From IMG/VR virus record IMGVR_UViG_3300042868_004895, positions 1-52,815 of that record: a stretch of 52,815 nt of DNA; one strand, written 5' to 3'. The position numbers were made by a program, and so were the translations under genes. Below are positions 7,487 through 15,497 of the stretch, one piece after another (within the stretch, counting starts at the first letter, position 1; the number at the start of each line of letters is the position of its first letter). The DNA comes from a virus. The notes below the pieces were generated by a model. It was not told the origin of the DNA and made no database searches. It saw only the letters and a list, made by a program, of their open reading frames with translations.

Positions 7487-8167
7487 ATGACCGTACCACA
7501 ATTAGAGAAACGCGTACTTGATTACCTGACCACCAAAGGCGCAGCCACTAAGTTCGAGATAAAAGCAGCCATCGGCTGCAGCAAATCGGGCGTGCAGCTC
7601 GCCGTTAAGAAGCTCGTCGCCAGTGGGCGCGTCGAGACCACGCCACGCTTGCGCAAGCACAACTCAGCCCGCAGCCACGCCGTCTACTCGGTCGTTGTCG
7701 CGAAGCCCATAGCGCCTGTGTTCAAGCAGCCAGCAGTCGAGAGCGTGAACGTCTTCGAGCACCCCGAGATCTACAACCGCTTGCGCGAGTTGGAAGAACA
7801 CACGCGGCGCTTGGACAAGATCGTCACCAATCTCAGGGAAGACCTGACCGACGCCACCGCCGGGCTGAAGAACGAGCTGGGCGCGCTGGCTAAGGAGCAC
7901 ACCGTAAACAACACCCGCCTGAACAAGGCGGTGAAGTACATCAACGATCTCGACCTCAATCGCATCCGCATCGACGGCGTCATACAAGAGGATCGCTGGC
8001 GCATGGACGATATTGCCGAGCGCCTGCGCGCACTGGAGCCGCAGCCCGCAGTCGATCCGCTGTACACCGAGATCGAGCGGGACATCACGGATAAGCTTGG
8101 CGGTCAGATCAGCCCCGAGCTGCTGCGCGCCACCATCGACAACGCGTACGCCGAACGGAAAAAATAG
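7487..8167 (+). CDS. winged-helix plus coiled-coil early protein
   Basis: 226 residues. Residues 1-65 look like a winged helix-turn-helix: LEKRVLDYLTTKGAATKFEI, then GCSKSGVQLAVKKLVASGRV. This is followed by a long coiled coil (about 95-180) and a C-terminal helical segment. It would bind DNA as a dimer or oligomer. It has its own SD (AAGGAGAAGACC) and ends just before the promoter at 8171. It could be an early transcription regulator; no named family. Confidence 0.75.
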   Translation: MTVPQLEKRVLDYLTTKGAATKFEIKAAIGCSKSGVQLAVKKLVASGRVETTPRLRKHNSARSHAVYSVVVAKPIAPVFKQPAVESVNVFEHPEIYNRLRELEEHTRRLDKIVTNLREDLTDATAGLKNELGALAKEHTVNNTRLNKAVKYINDLDLNRIRIDGVIQEDRWRMDDIAERLRALEPQPAVDPLYTEIERDITDKLGGQISPELLRATIDNAYAERKK

Positions 8168-8170
8168 TTG

Positions 8171-8228
8171 TTGCACATACCCTCAAACTCCTCTAGTGCG
8201 AGGGTATCAGCAACAAGGAGTACACGAC
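8171..8228 (+). promoter_or_regulatory. early promoter 3 and conserved leader
   Basis: TTGCAC (8171-8176), 17 bp, TAGTGC (8194-8199). A perfect dyad ATACCCTC (8177-8184) / GAGGGTAT (8200-8207) flanks the -10 region, as at 5246-5272. The leader TATCAGCAACAAGGAGTAC follows. Confidence 0.65.
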
Positions 8229-8462
8229 ATGATTAACTGGACTAAAGACGAACGCGTAGCCGCTCTGCTTCCGCAGATCCTCGCGCACATCAACGAGAAC
8301 GACGAGTTCTCGCTTGAGCATGAGGCTCAGCTTGAGCTGATCCGCGACGAGTATCTTTGGGAGCGCTCGAACGACTATCGCGGCGAGTGCGCCGACGCAT
8401 TCGAAGAGTGGCACGGCCAGCCGACAGTCGAAGAATACATAATCGCGGAGATCGAAGCATGA
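8229..8462 (+). CDS. acidic early protein, 77 aa
   Basis: 77 residues, strongly acidic, with helical segments (DERVAALLPQILAHINEND and LELIRDEYLWERSNDY) and a tail EWHGQPTVEEYIIAEIEA. Small acidic early phage proteins sometimes mimic DNA or inhibit host enzymes; here that is speculation from charge alone. Start set by the conserved leader. Confidence 0.7.
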   Translation: MINWTKDERVAALLPQILAHINENDEFSLEHEAQLELIRDEYLWERSNDYRGECADAFEEWHGQPTVEEYIIAEIEA

Positions 8463-8662
8463 TTACCGAAGACACACAGCACGACGTGCTGCTGCGCGCA
8501 GCCGAGCTGCTCAAGGAGCAGGAGGCCCTAAAGGTCAAACTACGCGTCAACGAGGCCGCCCTGACGGCAGTCGCACGCCAGTACGGCGAGGCGTACCGCA
8601 TATGGGGCTTCCGCCCCACCGAGGTGCTGCGTCAGGCCTGCGTAGCGCGGGGCATCCTGTAA
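8459..8662 (+). CDS. hypothetical protein, 67 aa
   Basis: 67 residues starting at an ATGA overlap with the upstream gene. Mostly helix (HDVLLRAAELLKEQEALKVK), ending in RIWGFRPTEVLRQACVARG. No recognised family. Confidence 0.65.
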   Translation: MITEDTQHDVLLRAAELLKEQEALKVKLRVNEAALTAVARQYGEAYRIWGFRPTEVLRQACVARGIL

Positions 8663-8847
8663 TGGCGCGGCCCATGACATACCCGATGGGCGACCTCGCC
8701 GTGGGCGAGAGCGTCAGCATGCCCGCAGACCAGCCCGGCGATGCGAAGCGGATTGCTCGGAACTGCAGCCAGTATGGCATCCGTAAGGGTCGGGCATACC
8801 GGGTACGCACTATCGAGGGCGTCGCCTTCATCACGAGGCTAACATGA
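8662..8847 (+). CDS. small conserved protein, 61 aa
   Basis: 61 residues beginning at a TAATG overlap. It has MTYPMGDLAVGESVSMPA followed by a basic region, KRIARNCSQYGIRKGRAYRV. The layout 'YP..DL.VGES' then a short HTH-like basic helix occurs in small phage proteins of unknown function (from memory). Possibly DNA binding. Confidence 0.66.
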   Translation: MARPMTYPMGDLAVGESVSMPADQPGDAKRIARNCSQYGIRKGRAYRVRTIEGVAFITRLT

Positions 8848-9143
8848 CAGACACACCACCAAACTGGGTACTGATCGAAGCCGCGAAGCGGTGCGATTGG
8901 GCACCGGGGAAGACGCTGGCGCAGATGCGCGGGCATATCCACAATTCGGGTGCTTATCGCGCCCTGTGCGACATGATCCAGAGATACGAGCAGCCGCCCG
9001 TGGATCGCAAGCTGCTGTGTGCGCAAGCCGCCGTTACTGGCGCGCTGATTGAATTGGATGCGTCACACTTCCCAAAGAAAGAATGTATATGGGATTGCTG
9101 CGTCCGCGCCATCGAACTTTGGGAAGAGGGGTTCGGGAAATGA
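8844..9143 (+). CDS. hypothetical protein, 99 aa
   Basis: 99 residues, ATGA-coupled at both ends. Contains four Cys, several Trp and helical segments (GALIELDASHFPKKE, WDCCVRAIELWEEGF). No domain recognised. Confidence 0.66.
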   Translation: MTDTPPNWVLIEAAKRCDWAPGKTLAQMRGHIHNSGAYRALCDMIQRYEQPPVDRKLLCAQAAVTGALIELDASHFPKKECIWDCCVRAIELWEEGFGK

Positions 9144-9592
9144 CAGACAAATACGGCAAAATCCACACCGATGGGAGCCGCTCAGGTGGTCAGCCATTGG
9201 ACGATAGCATTGAAGCAAAAGCACAGGCGCTGGTGGATCGGCTACGCTATGACTGCCATCTTGCGACGCAACTGGGGGACGATGCTCGTATTGTATTACC
9301 GGCCATCGATGCCCGCACGATCATCTCGCGCATCGAAGCTCAAGCGGCGGAGATTGAGCGGCTGCGGGCCGAAGCAGAGGCGCATTACGACCGTGGCTAT
9401 TACGATGGCAGCACACACCCGATTGTGCGGCACGATGCGCTGCGGGAGGCTCTGGCCGACCTGCTCCATGCCGTTTGCGGGGAGAAAGGTTTTGCCGAAG
9501 CTGTGCGGCGGGATAGCGGACGGGTATATCCGTGGCCTGCCCTTGAACTGGCCGAAGCAAAAGCCCTCGCGGCATTGGGACAAAGCAAATGA
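9140..9592 (+). CDS. hypothetical protein, 150 aa
   Basis: 150 residues. There is a central coiled coil (IISRIEAQAAEIERLRAEAE) and a GYYDGSTHPIVRHDALREAL segment. The start is the ATG at 9140 in an ATGA overlap. The repeated 'MTD' starts and coiled-coil architecture resemble the next gene, but sequence similarity is weak. Function unknown. Confidence 0.66.
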   Translation: MTDKYGKIHTDGSRSGGQPLDDSIEAKAQALVDRLRYDCHLATQLGDDARIVLPAIDARTIISRIEAQAAEIERLRAEAEAHYDRGYYDGSTHPIVRHDALREALADLLHAVCGEKGFAEAVRRDSGRVYPWPALELAEAKALAALGQSK

Positions 9593-9885
9593 CCGACAAC
9601 GGCAAGGCACTGGTTCAAACGCTTGTCGAAATCTACGGGCGCATTGGCGACTTCCATATAACGCCATGTGACGGCGCGATCCCTATATCCGAAGCCGATA
9701 GGCTCGCGGAGAAGGCCGTAGAGGACTACACCAACGCCATCCTCGGAAAGGCGCAGGCAGAGATTGAAAAGCTGAAACGCGACCACGCGGCAGCGGTAAA
9801 GGAAGCCAACATCGCCAAGGCGCGACTTAAAGGGGTTGAGAAACAATGGCACGCAGATCGCGCAGCACTAAAGGGAAGCAAATGA
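9589..9885 (+). CDS. coiled-coil early protein, 98 aa
   Basis: 98 residues: an N-terminal half with IPISEADRLAEKAVEDYTNA and a C-terminal coiled coil (KAQAEIEKLKRDHAAAVKEA). ATGA-coupled on both sides. No known family. Confidence 0.65.
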   Translation: MTDNGKALVQTLVEIYGRIGDFHITPCDGAIPISEADRLAEKAVEDYTNAILGKAQAEIEKLKRDHAAAVKEANIAKARLKGVEKQWHADRAALKGSK

Positions 9886-10010
9886 CCGACAACACACCGC
9901 TATTCGCTATAATCATCGGGCTGGCGGCACTCACCGCCTACCTGATCGCGACCGCGCCTAAGATAACCGAGCAAGAGCGCAAAGAGATGGAAGAGGATTG
10001 GTGGGGATGA
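9882..10010 (+). CDS. tiny membrane protein, 42 aa
   Basis: 42 residues starting in an ATGA overlap: MTDNTP, one transmembrane helix (LFAIIIGLAALTAYLIATA), then a charged cytoplasmic-type tail ending EEDWWG. The second single-span micropeptide of the early region. Function unknown. Confidence 0.58.
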   Translation: MTDNTPLFAIIIGLAALTAYLIATAPKITEQERKEMEEDWWG

Positions 10011-10294
10011 CAAACACATTCAGAGTTAGCGACGCGGACATCAAGCGAGCCTGCTCGTACATAACGGAAGACAAGGCCATCGCCGACTACTTCCACGTCG
10101 ACATAACACGCGTGAAAGAGCTGCGTAAGAAGACGTCACAGAGGGAGGCACTGAAGGCCGAGCGTGCGCAGAGCCGCGCGCCCATGCACGCCACCGCCGA
10201 AGAGCAGCGCATGCGCGCAAACGCAAAGCAGGGATCTGATGATTTGCTGCGCGCACTGATGAAATTCTTTGAAAACCGAAAGGCAGCACTATGA
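10007..10294 (+). CDS. HTH-like early protein, 95 aa
   Basis: 95 residues. Residues 5-40 fit a helix-turn-helix (DADIKRACSYITEDKAIADY, then FHVDITRVKELRKKT), followed by a basic helical tail. The ATG at 10007 overlaps the upstream stop as ATGA; I prefer it to an earlier in-frame GTG. Possible DNA binding. Confidence 0.65.
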   Translation: MTNTFRVSDADIKRACSYITEDKAIADYFHVDITRVKELRKKTSQREALKAERAQSRAPMHATAEEQRMRANAKQGSDDLLRALMKFFENRKAAL

Positions 10295-10518
10295 GCAAGA
10301 AGATAACAGCCGCAGTCGAGGCCGAGAAGGCCGCCGTCATTGAGCTGCTGACAACGATGCAGAGCGGCATAGACGTCGCCGCACGCACCGCTGGGCCTGC
10401 GGACATCGGCACGCTGCGCTTCGCCAGTGGCTTTATAGGCGGCATCATCGAGAGCATCCAAGACAATCTGCACCGTGGAGAGGCCCCGCAGCCGAAGTCA
10501 TCAATTATTTTGCCGTGA
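10291..10518 (+). CDS. hypothetical protein, 75 aa
   Basis: 75 residues, mostly amphipathic helix (AAVEAEKAAVIELLTTMQSG) with a small-residue-rich stretch (FASGFIGGIIESIQD). It ends the gene chain that begins at 8229. No recognised domain. Confidence 0.64.
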   Translation: MSKKITAAVEAEKAAVIELLTTMQSGIDVAARTAGPADIGTLRFASGFIGGIIESIQDNLHRGEAPQPKSSIILP

Positions 10519-10535
10519 GCAACTGCAAAAGGCTA

Positions 10536-10585
10536 TTGCGCAAACGGATGTTACAACATAAGACGGCGCAAGAAGGAGAAACGAA
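10536..10585 (+). promoter_or_regulatory. possible promoter before the HTH/primase operon
   Basis: TTGCGC (10536-10541) with CATAAG 15 bp or TAAGAC 17 bp downstream, then an SD (AAGGAGAAACGAA) before the ATG at 10586. It lacks the conserved ATCAGCAAC leader, so it may belong to a different regulatory class. Confidence 0.35.
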
Positions 10586-10786
10586 ATGAAAGTATGGCCT
10601 TGGTCCGAGATCTCCGATCTCAAGGATGAAATCACCCAACTGAAGTGCGCATTAGACAAGTCTTACGCGACTGCGCGCAGCGCAGAGACGCGCCTAGCGG
10701 CCAGCAAGTCGCTCATCAAGCGTGCGCACTTCCGCAACCCAAAGACCGGCCGCATCGGCCGTAAAGGACAAATTTTTGATGTTTGA
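10586..10786 (+). CDS. small coiled-coil protein, 66 aa
   Basis: 66 residues with an N-terminal coiled coil (EISDLKDEITQLKCALDKS) and a basic tail (HFRNPKTGRIGRKGQ). Overlaps the following HTH gene by 8 bp. The basic tail suggests nucleic-acid contact, not proven. Confidence 0.62.
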   Translation: MKVWPWSEISDLKDEITQLKCALDKSYATARSAETRLAASKSLIKRAHFRNPKTGRIGRKGQIFDV

Positions 10787-10994
10787 AGAAACCCTCGACA
10801 GGGCCATTGAAGCGGGCGGAGGCGTGATTGCCTTCGCCAAGGCGATGGGCGTAACGCATCAGGCCGTGTACCACTGGAAGAAGCGCGGATACGTGCCCTT
10901 CGATAAGGCCGCCAAGGTGCAGAACCTGTTTGGAGAGCCAATGCTGAACCTCGTCCGCGAGGATGTAGCCACTGCCCTGACATTGAACGCGTAG
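10779..10994 (+). CDS. YdaS/Cro-like helix-turn-helix regulator
   Basis: 71 residues from the ATG at 10779, preceded by AAAGGAC. The segment GGGVIAFAKAMGVTHQAVYH plus WKKRGYVPFDKAAK is a clear Cro/YdaS-type HTH, in which the recognition helix follows 'VTHQAVYHWKKRG'. Such proteins act as small repressors or antitoxin-like regulators in phages. It lies immediately before the primase-helicase, and no integrase or CI partner is present, so a role as early-gene repressor is more likely than control of lysogeny (inference). Confidence 0.82.
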   Translation: MFEETLDRAIEAGGGVIAFAKAMGVTHQAVYHWKKRGYVPFDKAAKVQNLFGEPMLNLVREDVATALTLNA

Positions 10995-10996
10995 AC

Positions 10997-13006
10997 GTGC
11001 AGAACGTGCAACCCATCACACCATCAGTACGCGCCGTGCAAGTGCCGCAGCCTTTGCACGAAGTGCAGGGCTGGCTGCTCTGGCGCTTCGAGCCCTTCAT
11101 CGGCGAGGCGAAACCGCGCAAGGTTCCGTACTGGGTGGACGGCACCCGCCGCCACGGCGAGCAGGGTGGTCCCGTTGACCGCGCACGCCTGTCGACCTTC
11201 GTCGCGGCGCGTGAGGCTGCCGCACGCATGGGCTATGACGGCGTCGGCTTTGCCCCGCTGCCTGACTTCGGCTACACGTTCCTTGACTTTGACAACTGCG
11301 TCGACGTCGCAGGCAACATGCCCGCCGAGATTGGCAGCATCGTCAGCCGCACGTACGCCGAGTACAGCCCGAGCGGCAAGGGCATCCGCGCCGCGCTGAA
11401 GGGCGATTTGGGCAATCACAAGTCGCAGACGACGATGGACGACTATGGCTTTGAGACGTTCAGCTCGTCCGGCTTTGTCACGTTTACCGGCAACATCCTG
11501 CCCATCTGCGACGTGCTCGGCCATCAGGACAAGATTGCCGACGTGGACGACCAGACGCGCGCCCTGTGCGAGCGGCGCTTCGGCGCACGTACGCAGGTTG
11601 CGTTCAACCCCGACGACTTCATGGCGGGCCGCGAGCCACGCCTCGGCTTAACCATAGCTAAGATGCAAGACCTACTGGCCGCACTCGACCCGAGCATGGG
11701 CCGCGAGCCGTGGCTGCGCGTAGGCTTCGCCCTGCACCACGAGACTGAGGGCGACGACACCGGCTTCGAGCTGTGGGACGAGTGGTCGAGCGATGGCGAC
11801 ACGTACCCCGGCACGGAGGGCCTGCGCCACCAGTGGGACAGCTTCAAGGGCGGCACAGGCAAGCACCTGACCACCATGCGCTCCGTCATCAAGATGGCCA
11901 AGGAGGCGGGCTACCGCGAGCCGGACAACCGCGAGGCCGTGATTGCCAAGGCCGAGGTGCTGATGGCCGAGCTGCCCAGCAAGAGCGTCGGACGCTTCGG
12001 CCCAGTGCCGATCTACGACCTGTCGCTCGCGCCGCCGATGCAGTGGCTGATAAAGGGCGTACTGCCGAGGGCCGAGCTGGGCGTGCTGTTCGGCGCGTCG
12101 GGCTCAGGCAAGACGTTCGTGGCGCTGGATCTGGCCTTCTCGGTCGCACGCGGCAACGCGTGGCGCGAGCGGCGCACGGCGCGCGGGCGTGTTGTTATCA
12201 TCGCCGCAGAGGGCGCAGGCGGCATCGGCAAGCGCGGTGAGGCCTACTCTCGCTATCATGAATTCGACCTGCGTGGCATCGACCTGCACGTCATCCCTGC
12301 CGCGCCGAACTTTCTGGACAATGACGACATCTCCGAGGTGATGGCCGAGATAAGCAACATCGGCCCAGTGGACTTGGTCATCATCGACACGTTCGCGCAG
12401 GTGACGCCGGGCGCAAACGAAAACACATCCGAGGACATCGGCCGCGCACTGGCGAACCTGAAGCTCCTGTACGGCGTGACAAATGCAATGAACCTCGTCG
12501 TCGCCCACGCCGGTAAGGATCTCAGCAAGGGCGTGCGTGGCTGGTCGGGCCTGAAGGCCGCAGCCGACGTCCAGATCGAGGTGCTACGCCACGAGAACGG
12601 CGACCGCGAGATTATCATCGAGAAGATGAAGGACGGCGAGGACGGCCTCCGTTGGGGCTTCAAGCTCGAAGTCGTCGAGGTCGGCATCGATTATGACGGC
12701 GACATCGTCACGAGCTGCGTCGCCGTGCCAGTGGAATTGCAGGCCAAGGTCGAGCAAGAGCGCATCGGATTGAAGCGTCGCGGACGTGTAGAAAATCACG
12801 TGTTGGAAGTCATGACGCTGTTCGGCGAGCAAAGCATTGTCGGCGCAGTGGAGCTTATCGACCGCGCCGTGGACGCATTGCAGCCACCAGAGGACGGCAA
12901 GCGCGACACGCGCAGGCAGTCTGTAACCCGCGCAATTCAGGCGCTCAGCAAGGAGAAGGACGGCCCGCTGCGTCTGGAGGGTGGAAAAATTATCTTCTAC
13001 GAGTAA
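10997..13006 (+). CDS. primase-helicase (AEP-type prim-pol with RepA-like ATPase)
   Basis: 669 residues from a GTG 2 nt after the upstream stop; the SD is weak, so coupling is likely. Residues 20-200 resemble an archaeo-eukaryotic-type primase: YTFLDFDNCVD with the DxD metal ligands (97-99), YSPSGKG at 123-129, then a conserved block (SSSGFVTFTG). Residues 215-305 look like a PriCT-type linker (EPWLRVGFALHHE). Residues 340-580 form a RepA/AAA_25-like ATPase: Walker A GASGSGKT (367-373), LVIIDTF (460-466) and VVAHAGKD. The C-terminus (596-669) is a winged-helix-like domain shared with the protein at 4402. It would unwind DNA and prime synthesis at the fork. Confidence 0.9.
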   Translation: MQNVQPITPSVRAVQVPQPLHEVQGWLLWRFEPFIGEAKPRKVPYWVDGTRRHGEQGGPVDRARLSTFVAAREAAARMGYDGVGFAPLPDFGYTFLDFDNCVDVAGNMPAEIGSIVSRTYAEYSPSGKGIRAALKGDLGNHKSQTTMDDYGFETFSSSGFVTFTGNILPICDVLGHQDKIADVDDQTRALCERRFGARTQVAFNPDDFMAGREPRLGLTIAKMQDLLAALDPSMGREPWLRVGFALHHETEGDDTGFELWDEWSSDGDTYPGTEGLRHQWDSFKGGTGKHLTTMRSVIKMAKEAGYREPDNREAVIAKAEVLMAELPSKSVGRFGPVPIYDLSLAPPMQWLIKGVLPRAELGVLFGASGSGKTFVALDLAFSVARGNAWRERRTARGRVVIIAAEGAGGIGKRGEAYSRYHEFDLRGIDLHVIPAAPNFLDNDDISEVMAEISNIGPVDLVIIDTFAQVTPGANENTSEDIGRALANLKLLYGVTNAMNLVVAHAGKDLSKGVRGWSGLKAAADVQIEVLRHENGDREIIIEKMKDGEDGLRWGFKLEVVEVGIDYDGDIVTSCVAVPVELQAKVEQERIGLKRRGRVENHVLEVMTLFGEQSIVGAVELIDRAVDALQPPEDGKRDTRRQSVTRAIQALSKEKDGPLRLEGGKIIFYE

Positions 13007-13024
13007 AAAAATGCAAATTAGGTG

Positions 13025-13081
13025 TTGCAATACGTGTTTGCATCGTTCATAGGGGGTCATCAGCAACAAGGAGTACCCAAT
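13025..13081 (+). promoter_or_regulatory. early promoter 4 and conserved leader
   Basis: TTGCAA (13025-13030), 17 bp, CATAGG (13048-13053). Dyad TGCAA-N7-TTGCA (13026-13042). The leader ATCAGCAACAAGGAGTACCC follows. The upstream words ATGCAAATTAGGTGTTG also occur, nearly identical, before the promoter at 5240. Confidence 0.65.
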
Positions 13082-13390
13082 ATGACCGTATTAGCCACCA
13101 TCAGCAACATCCACCCAGCCGACCGGCTCGGTGACATCAAGGCCGAGATCGCCCGCCTGTCGGAGATTGCGAAGTTCCTCGAAACCGAGATCAAGGATCT
13201 TGGCGTCGGCGCACACGAGGGCGACCTCTTCCGCGCCACCGTCAGCGAAGTGGCCGAGCGTTCGTCGCTCTGCCCCAAGGCTGCCGAAGCCAAGCTCCGC
13301 GAGCTGGGCGTTGACGGTCGCTGGTTCAGCAAGAACCAGAAGACCACCAAGGGCTACACCGTACTCAAAATCGTAGCGAGGAAAGCATGA
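13082..13390 (+). CDS. conserved phage protein, 102 aa
   Basis: 102 residues. An N-terminal coiled coil (LGDIKAEIARLSEIAKFLET) is followed by a compact domain with GAHEGDLFRATVSEVAE and WFSKNQKTTKGYTVLKI. From memory, this helix plus 'EGELFRATVSE' layout occurs in many phage replication regions, with no assigned role. Start set by the conserved leader; ATGA overlap with the next gene. Confidence 0.74.
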   Translation: MTVLATISNIHPADRLGDIKAEIARLSEIAKFLETEIKDLGVGAHEGDLFRATVSEVAERSSLCPKAAEAKLRELGVDGRWFSKNQKTTKGYTVLKIVARKA

Positions 13391-13557
13391 TCTTAGCCGC
13401 AGAATACACGTCGGGTACCAATCGGTACCCGCCAACCCTTTACATCAACCGGATCGCGGACGGACGCCGTTCGAACGTGGCCGCATTCACCGTGTCAGGC
13501 AAGCGCGAGGCGCGCAAGCTTGCGAAGCAACAAGGAGCAGAACCGTGGAACTTTTAG
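13387..13557 (+). CDS. hypothetical protein, 56 aa
   Basis: 56 residues, basic, with ILAAEYTSGTNRYPPTLYI and SGKREARKLAKQQGA. Starts at an ATGA overlap and overlaps the next gene's GTG start by 13 bp. The coding DNA contains a perfect palindrome CGGGTACC-AATC-GGTACCCG at 13412-13431. Confidence 0.58.
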   Translation: MILAAEYTSGTNRYPPTLYINRIADGRRSNVAAFTVSGKREARKLAKQQGAEPWNF

Positions 13558-13838
13558 ACCGCAACCATTATCGAATGCGCGAGGACAGCAACCTCCTTGA
13601 AGAGGCGAAGTACAACCCCACCTCAGAGCTGGCCATCATATTGGCTGAGCGTTTGGACGACGTGCTTCTCGAGGCCGACACCGACATTGAGGAAGCAAAG
13701 GCGCGCGCCGCCGACTTCGAACGCGACGCGCTCGAACTCGACGACAAGATCTACCTGCTGCAACAGAAAATCGACGAGCTCGAACTGATGCTCAGCCAGC
13801 GCGACGAAACTATTGAAGAACTGAAAAAAGGAAACTGA
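13545..13838 (+). CDS. acidic coiled-coil protein, 97 aa
   Basis: 97 residues from a GTG preceded by CAAGGAGCAGAACC. The second half is one long acidic coiled coil (FERDALELDDKIYLLQQKID and ELELMLSQRDETIEELKK). Likely a dimer. Function unknown; co-transcribed with the recombination genes that follow. Confidence 0.66.
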   Translation: MELLDRNHYRMREDSNLLEEAKYNPTSELAIILAERLDDVLLEADTDIEEAKARAADFERDALELDDKIYLLQQKIDELELMLSQRDETIEELKKGN

Positions 13839-13841
13839 TAG

Positions 13842-14282
13842 ATGATAAAGATCGAAGTAACAGGCAACAGCATCCCCGAAGTCGCCGACAAGCTGCTGGC
13901 CATCGGTGCCAGCTTGCGTGCCAGCACGGCCGTTCTGCCCATCGCCAATGGGGGCACCGGTGCCCAGACACTGGAAGAAGTTATGGAGGTAGCCGAAGCC
14001 GCACCCGTGGACCCTATTCCGGCCCCCAAGAGTGCCCCAGTTGCCGAAGTCTCCGAGAGCCAGCCAACGACGACGGAACCCTCTTCTACCCCTGCCCCTG
14101 CGGCATCGGCCTCTGAGCTGTCGTTCGAAACGGACGTGACGCCAGTCGTGCTGGCCGTGGTGCAGGCGAAGGGCAAGCCAGTCGTCGAGGAGATCCTGTC
14201 GCAGTTCGGCGTTGCCCGTGCATCGCAGCTCGACCCTGCGCGTTGGCCAGAGCTGCTCGCCGCATTGAAAGACCAACTATGA
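13842..14282 (+). CDS. conserved early protein with fibre-like NGGTG motif, 146 aa
   Basis: 146 residues. The N-terminal block [19 protein letters not shown] looks like a small conserved phage domain. Residues 32-41 ([10 protein letters not shown]) are identical to the repeat unit of this phage's tail fibres. A Pro/Ala/Ser/Thr linker (about 54-95) then leads to a C-terminal helical domain ([33 protein letters not shown]) that I recall from phage recombination-region proteins. Overlaps the DUF2800 nuclease start by ATGA. Function unknown; possibly an accessory of the nuclease/SSB pair. Confidence 0.7.
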   Translation: MIKIEVTGNSIPEVADKLLAIGASLRASTAVLPIANGGTGAQTLEEVMEVAEAAPVDPIPAPKSAPVAEVSESQPTTTEPSSTPAPAASASELSFETDVTPVVLAVVQAKGKPVVEEILSQFGVARASQLDPARWPELLAALKDQL

Positions 14283-15469
14283 ACCTGCACGCAAAGCTAT
14301 CACCGTCGGGGGCCCATCGTTGGATGGCGTGCCCCGGCAGCGTCACCCTTGAGGCCGACATCCCTGACACAAGCAGTGCCTACGCCCGCGAGGGCACCGC
14401 AGCGCACGAGCTGGCGGCTATGGTGCTTGAAGATCCAGCCAGTCACGCCAGTGACTATGTCGGCAAGAAGATTGCATTCAACGATCACGGCGAAGACGTG
14501 CTGTGGCTAATCACAAAGGACATGGCCGAGTACGTTGACGATTATGTCAAGTTCGTACGCGAACGTGCTGAAGGCAAGATCCTGCACGTTGAGTGTAGGC
14601 TGTCCATTGGGCACATCACCAGCGAAGACGGTGCCACTGGCACCAGCGACGTCGTGATTATTGACCGCGAGCAGGAGGCCATCGAGGTCATCGACCTGAA
14701 GTACGGCATGGGCGTGCGCGTAGACGCGGAGCATAACGCGCAGATGCAGATGTACGCCCTCGGCGCGTTGTACGAGTACGAACTGATTTCGGACTTCTCG
14801 TGGGTGACGATGGTCATCCACCAGCCGCGCCTCAACCACGTCAGCGAATGGAACATCCCTGTCGACCAACTGCTCAGGTTCGGAGACGAGGCTCGCCTCG
14901 CGGCCGACAAGGTGCGCTGGGAAGAGCCGACGTTCAACGCAGGGGAGAAGCAATGCCGCTTCTGCAAGGCGAAGGCGACGTGCCCCACCCTGCGCGCCGA
15001 AATCACCGAGATCGTCGGCGGCGTGGCAACGCTTGATGACTTCATCCCGGAGACGGTCGACAGTCAGACAGGCGACAACTATCTGCCGATGGCCATGTCT
15101 AAGGTCGGTTTGGTCGAGGATTGGTGCAAGGCGGTCCGCGCCGAAGTCGAGCGAAGACTGCTTGCGGGCCAGACCGTTGACGGCTACAAACTGGTTGAGG
15201 GACGCAAGGGCAACCGCGCGTGGTCAGACGAGGACGCCGTTGAGAAGCTCTTCAAGAGCTTCCGTCTGCGTCAAGAGGAGATGTACGACTTCAAGCTGAT
15301 CAGCGCCACCAAGGCCGAGAAGCTTTTGAAAGAAAACCCGAAGCGGTGGGCGAAGGCTGAGCAGTTGATCACCCGCAGCGACGGCAAACCATCAGTGGCA
15401 CCCGCCACCGATAAGCGTCCAGCAATGGACGTAAAACCTGTCTTGGATGATTTCCAAGGCTTAATTTAA
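14279..15469 (+). CDS. DUF2800 RecB/Cas4-like PD-(D/E)XK nuclease
   Basis: 396 residues from the ATG at 14279 (ATGA-coupled). It opens with [20 protein letters not shown], a hallmark of the DUF2800 family. The nuclease core is [10 protein letters not shown]...[10 protein letters not shown], giving the D and D-x-K catalytic residues. A cysteine cluster ([11 protein letters not shown]) resembles the Fe-S site of Cas4/AddB-type nucleases. Together with the DUF2815 protein and polymerase downstream it forms a known phage replication/recombination module. Probable role: processing DNA ends for recombination. Confidence 0.9.
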   Translation: MNLHAKLSPSGAHRWMACPGSVTLEADIPDTSSAYAREGTAAHELAAMVLEDPASHASDYVGKKIAFNDHGEDVLWLITKDMAEYVDDYVKFVRERAEGKILHVECRLSIGHITSEDGATGTSDVVIIDREQEAIEVIDLKYGMGVRVDAEHNAQMQMYALGALYEYELISDFSWVTMVIHQPRLNHVSEWNIPVDQLLRFGDEARLAADKVRWEEPTFNAGEKQCRFCKAKATCPTLRAEITEIVGGVATLDDFIPETVDSQTGDNYLPMAMSKVGLVEDWCKAVRAEVERRLLAGQTVDGYKLVEGRKGNRAWSDEDAVEKLFKSFRLRQEEMYDFKLISATKAEKLLKENPKRWAKAEQLITRSDGKPSVAPATDKRPAMDVKPVLDDFQGLI

Positions 15470-15497
15470 CTGCGAACTGAAGATTGGAAAATGTAAA

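Noticed and set aside
13412-13431. Perfect palindrome CGGGTACC-AATC-GGTACCCG as an operator
   Set aside because: It is inside a small gene, occurs once, and has no promoter next to it; chance or a restriction-type word is as likely.
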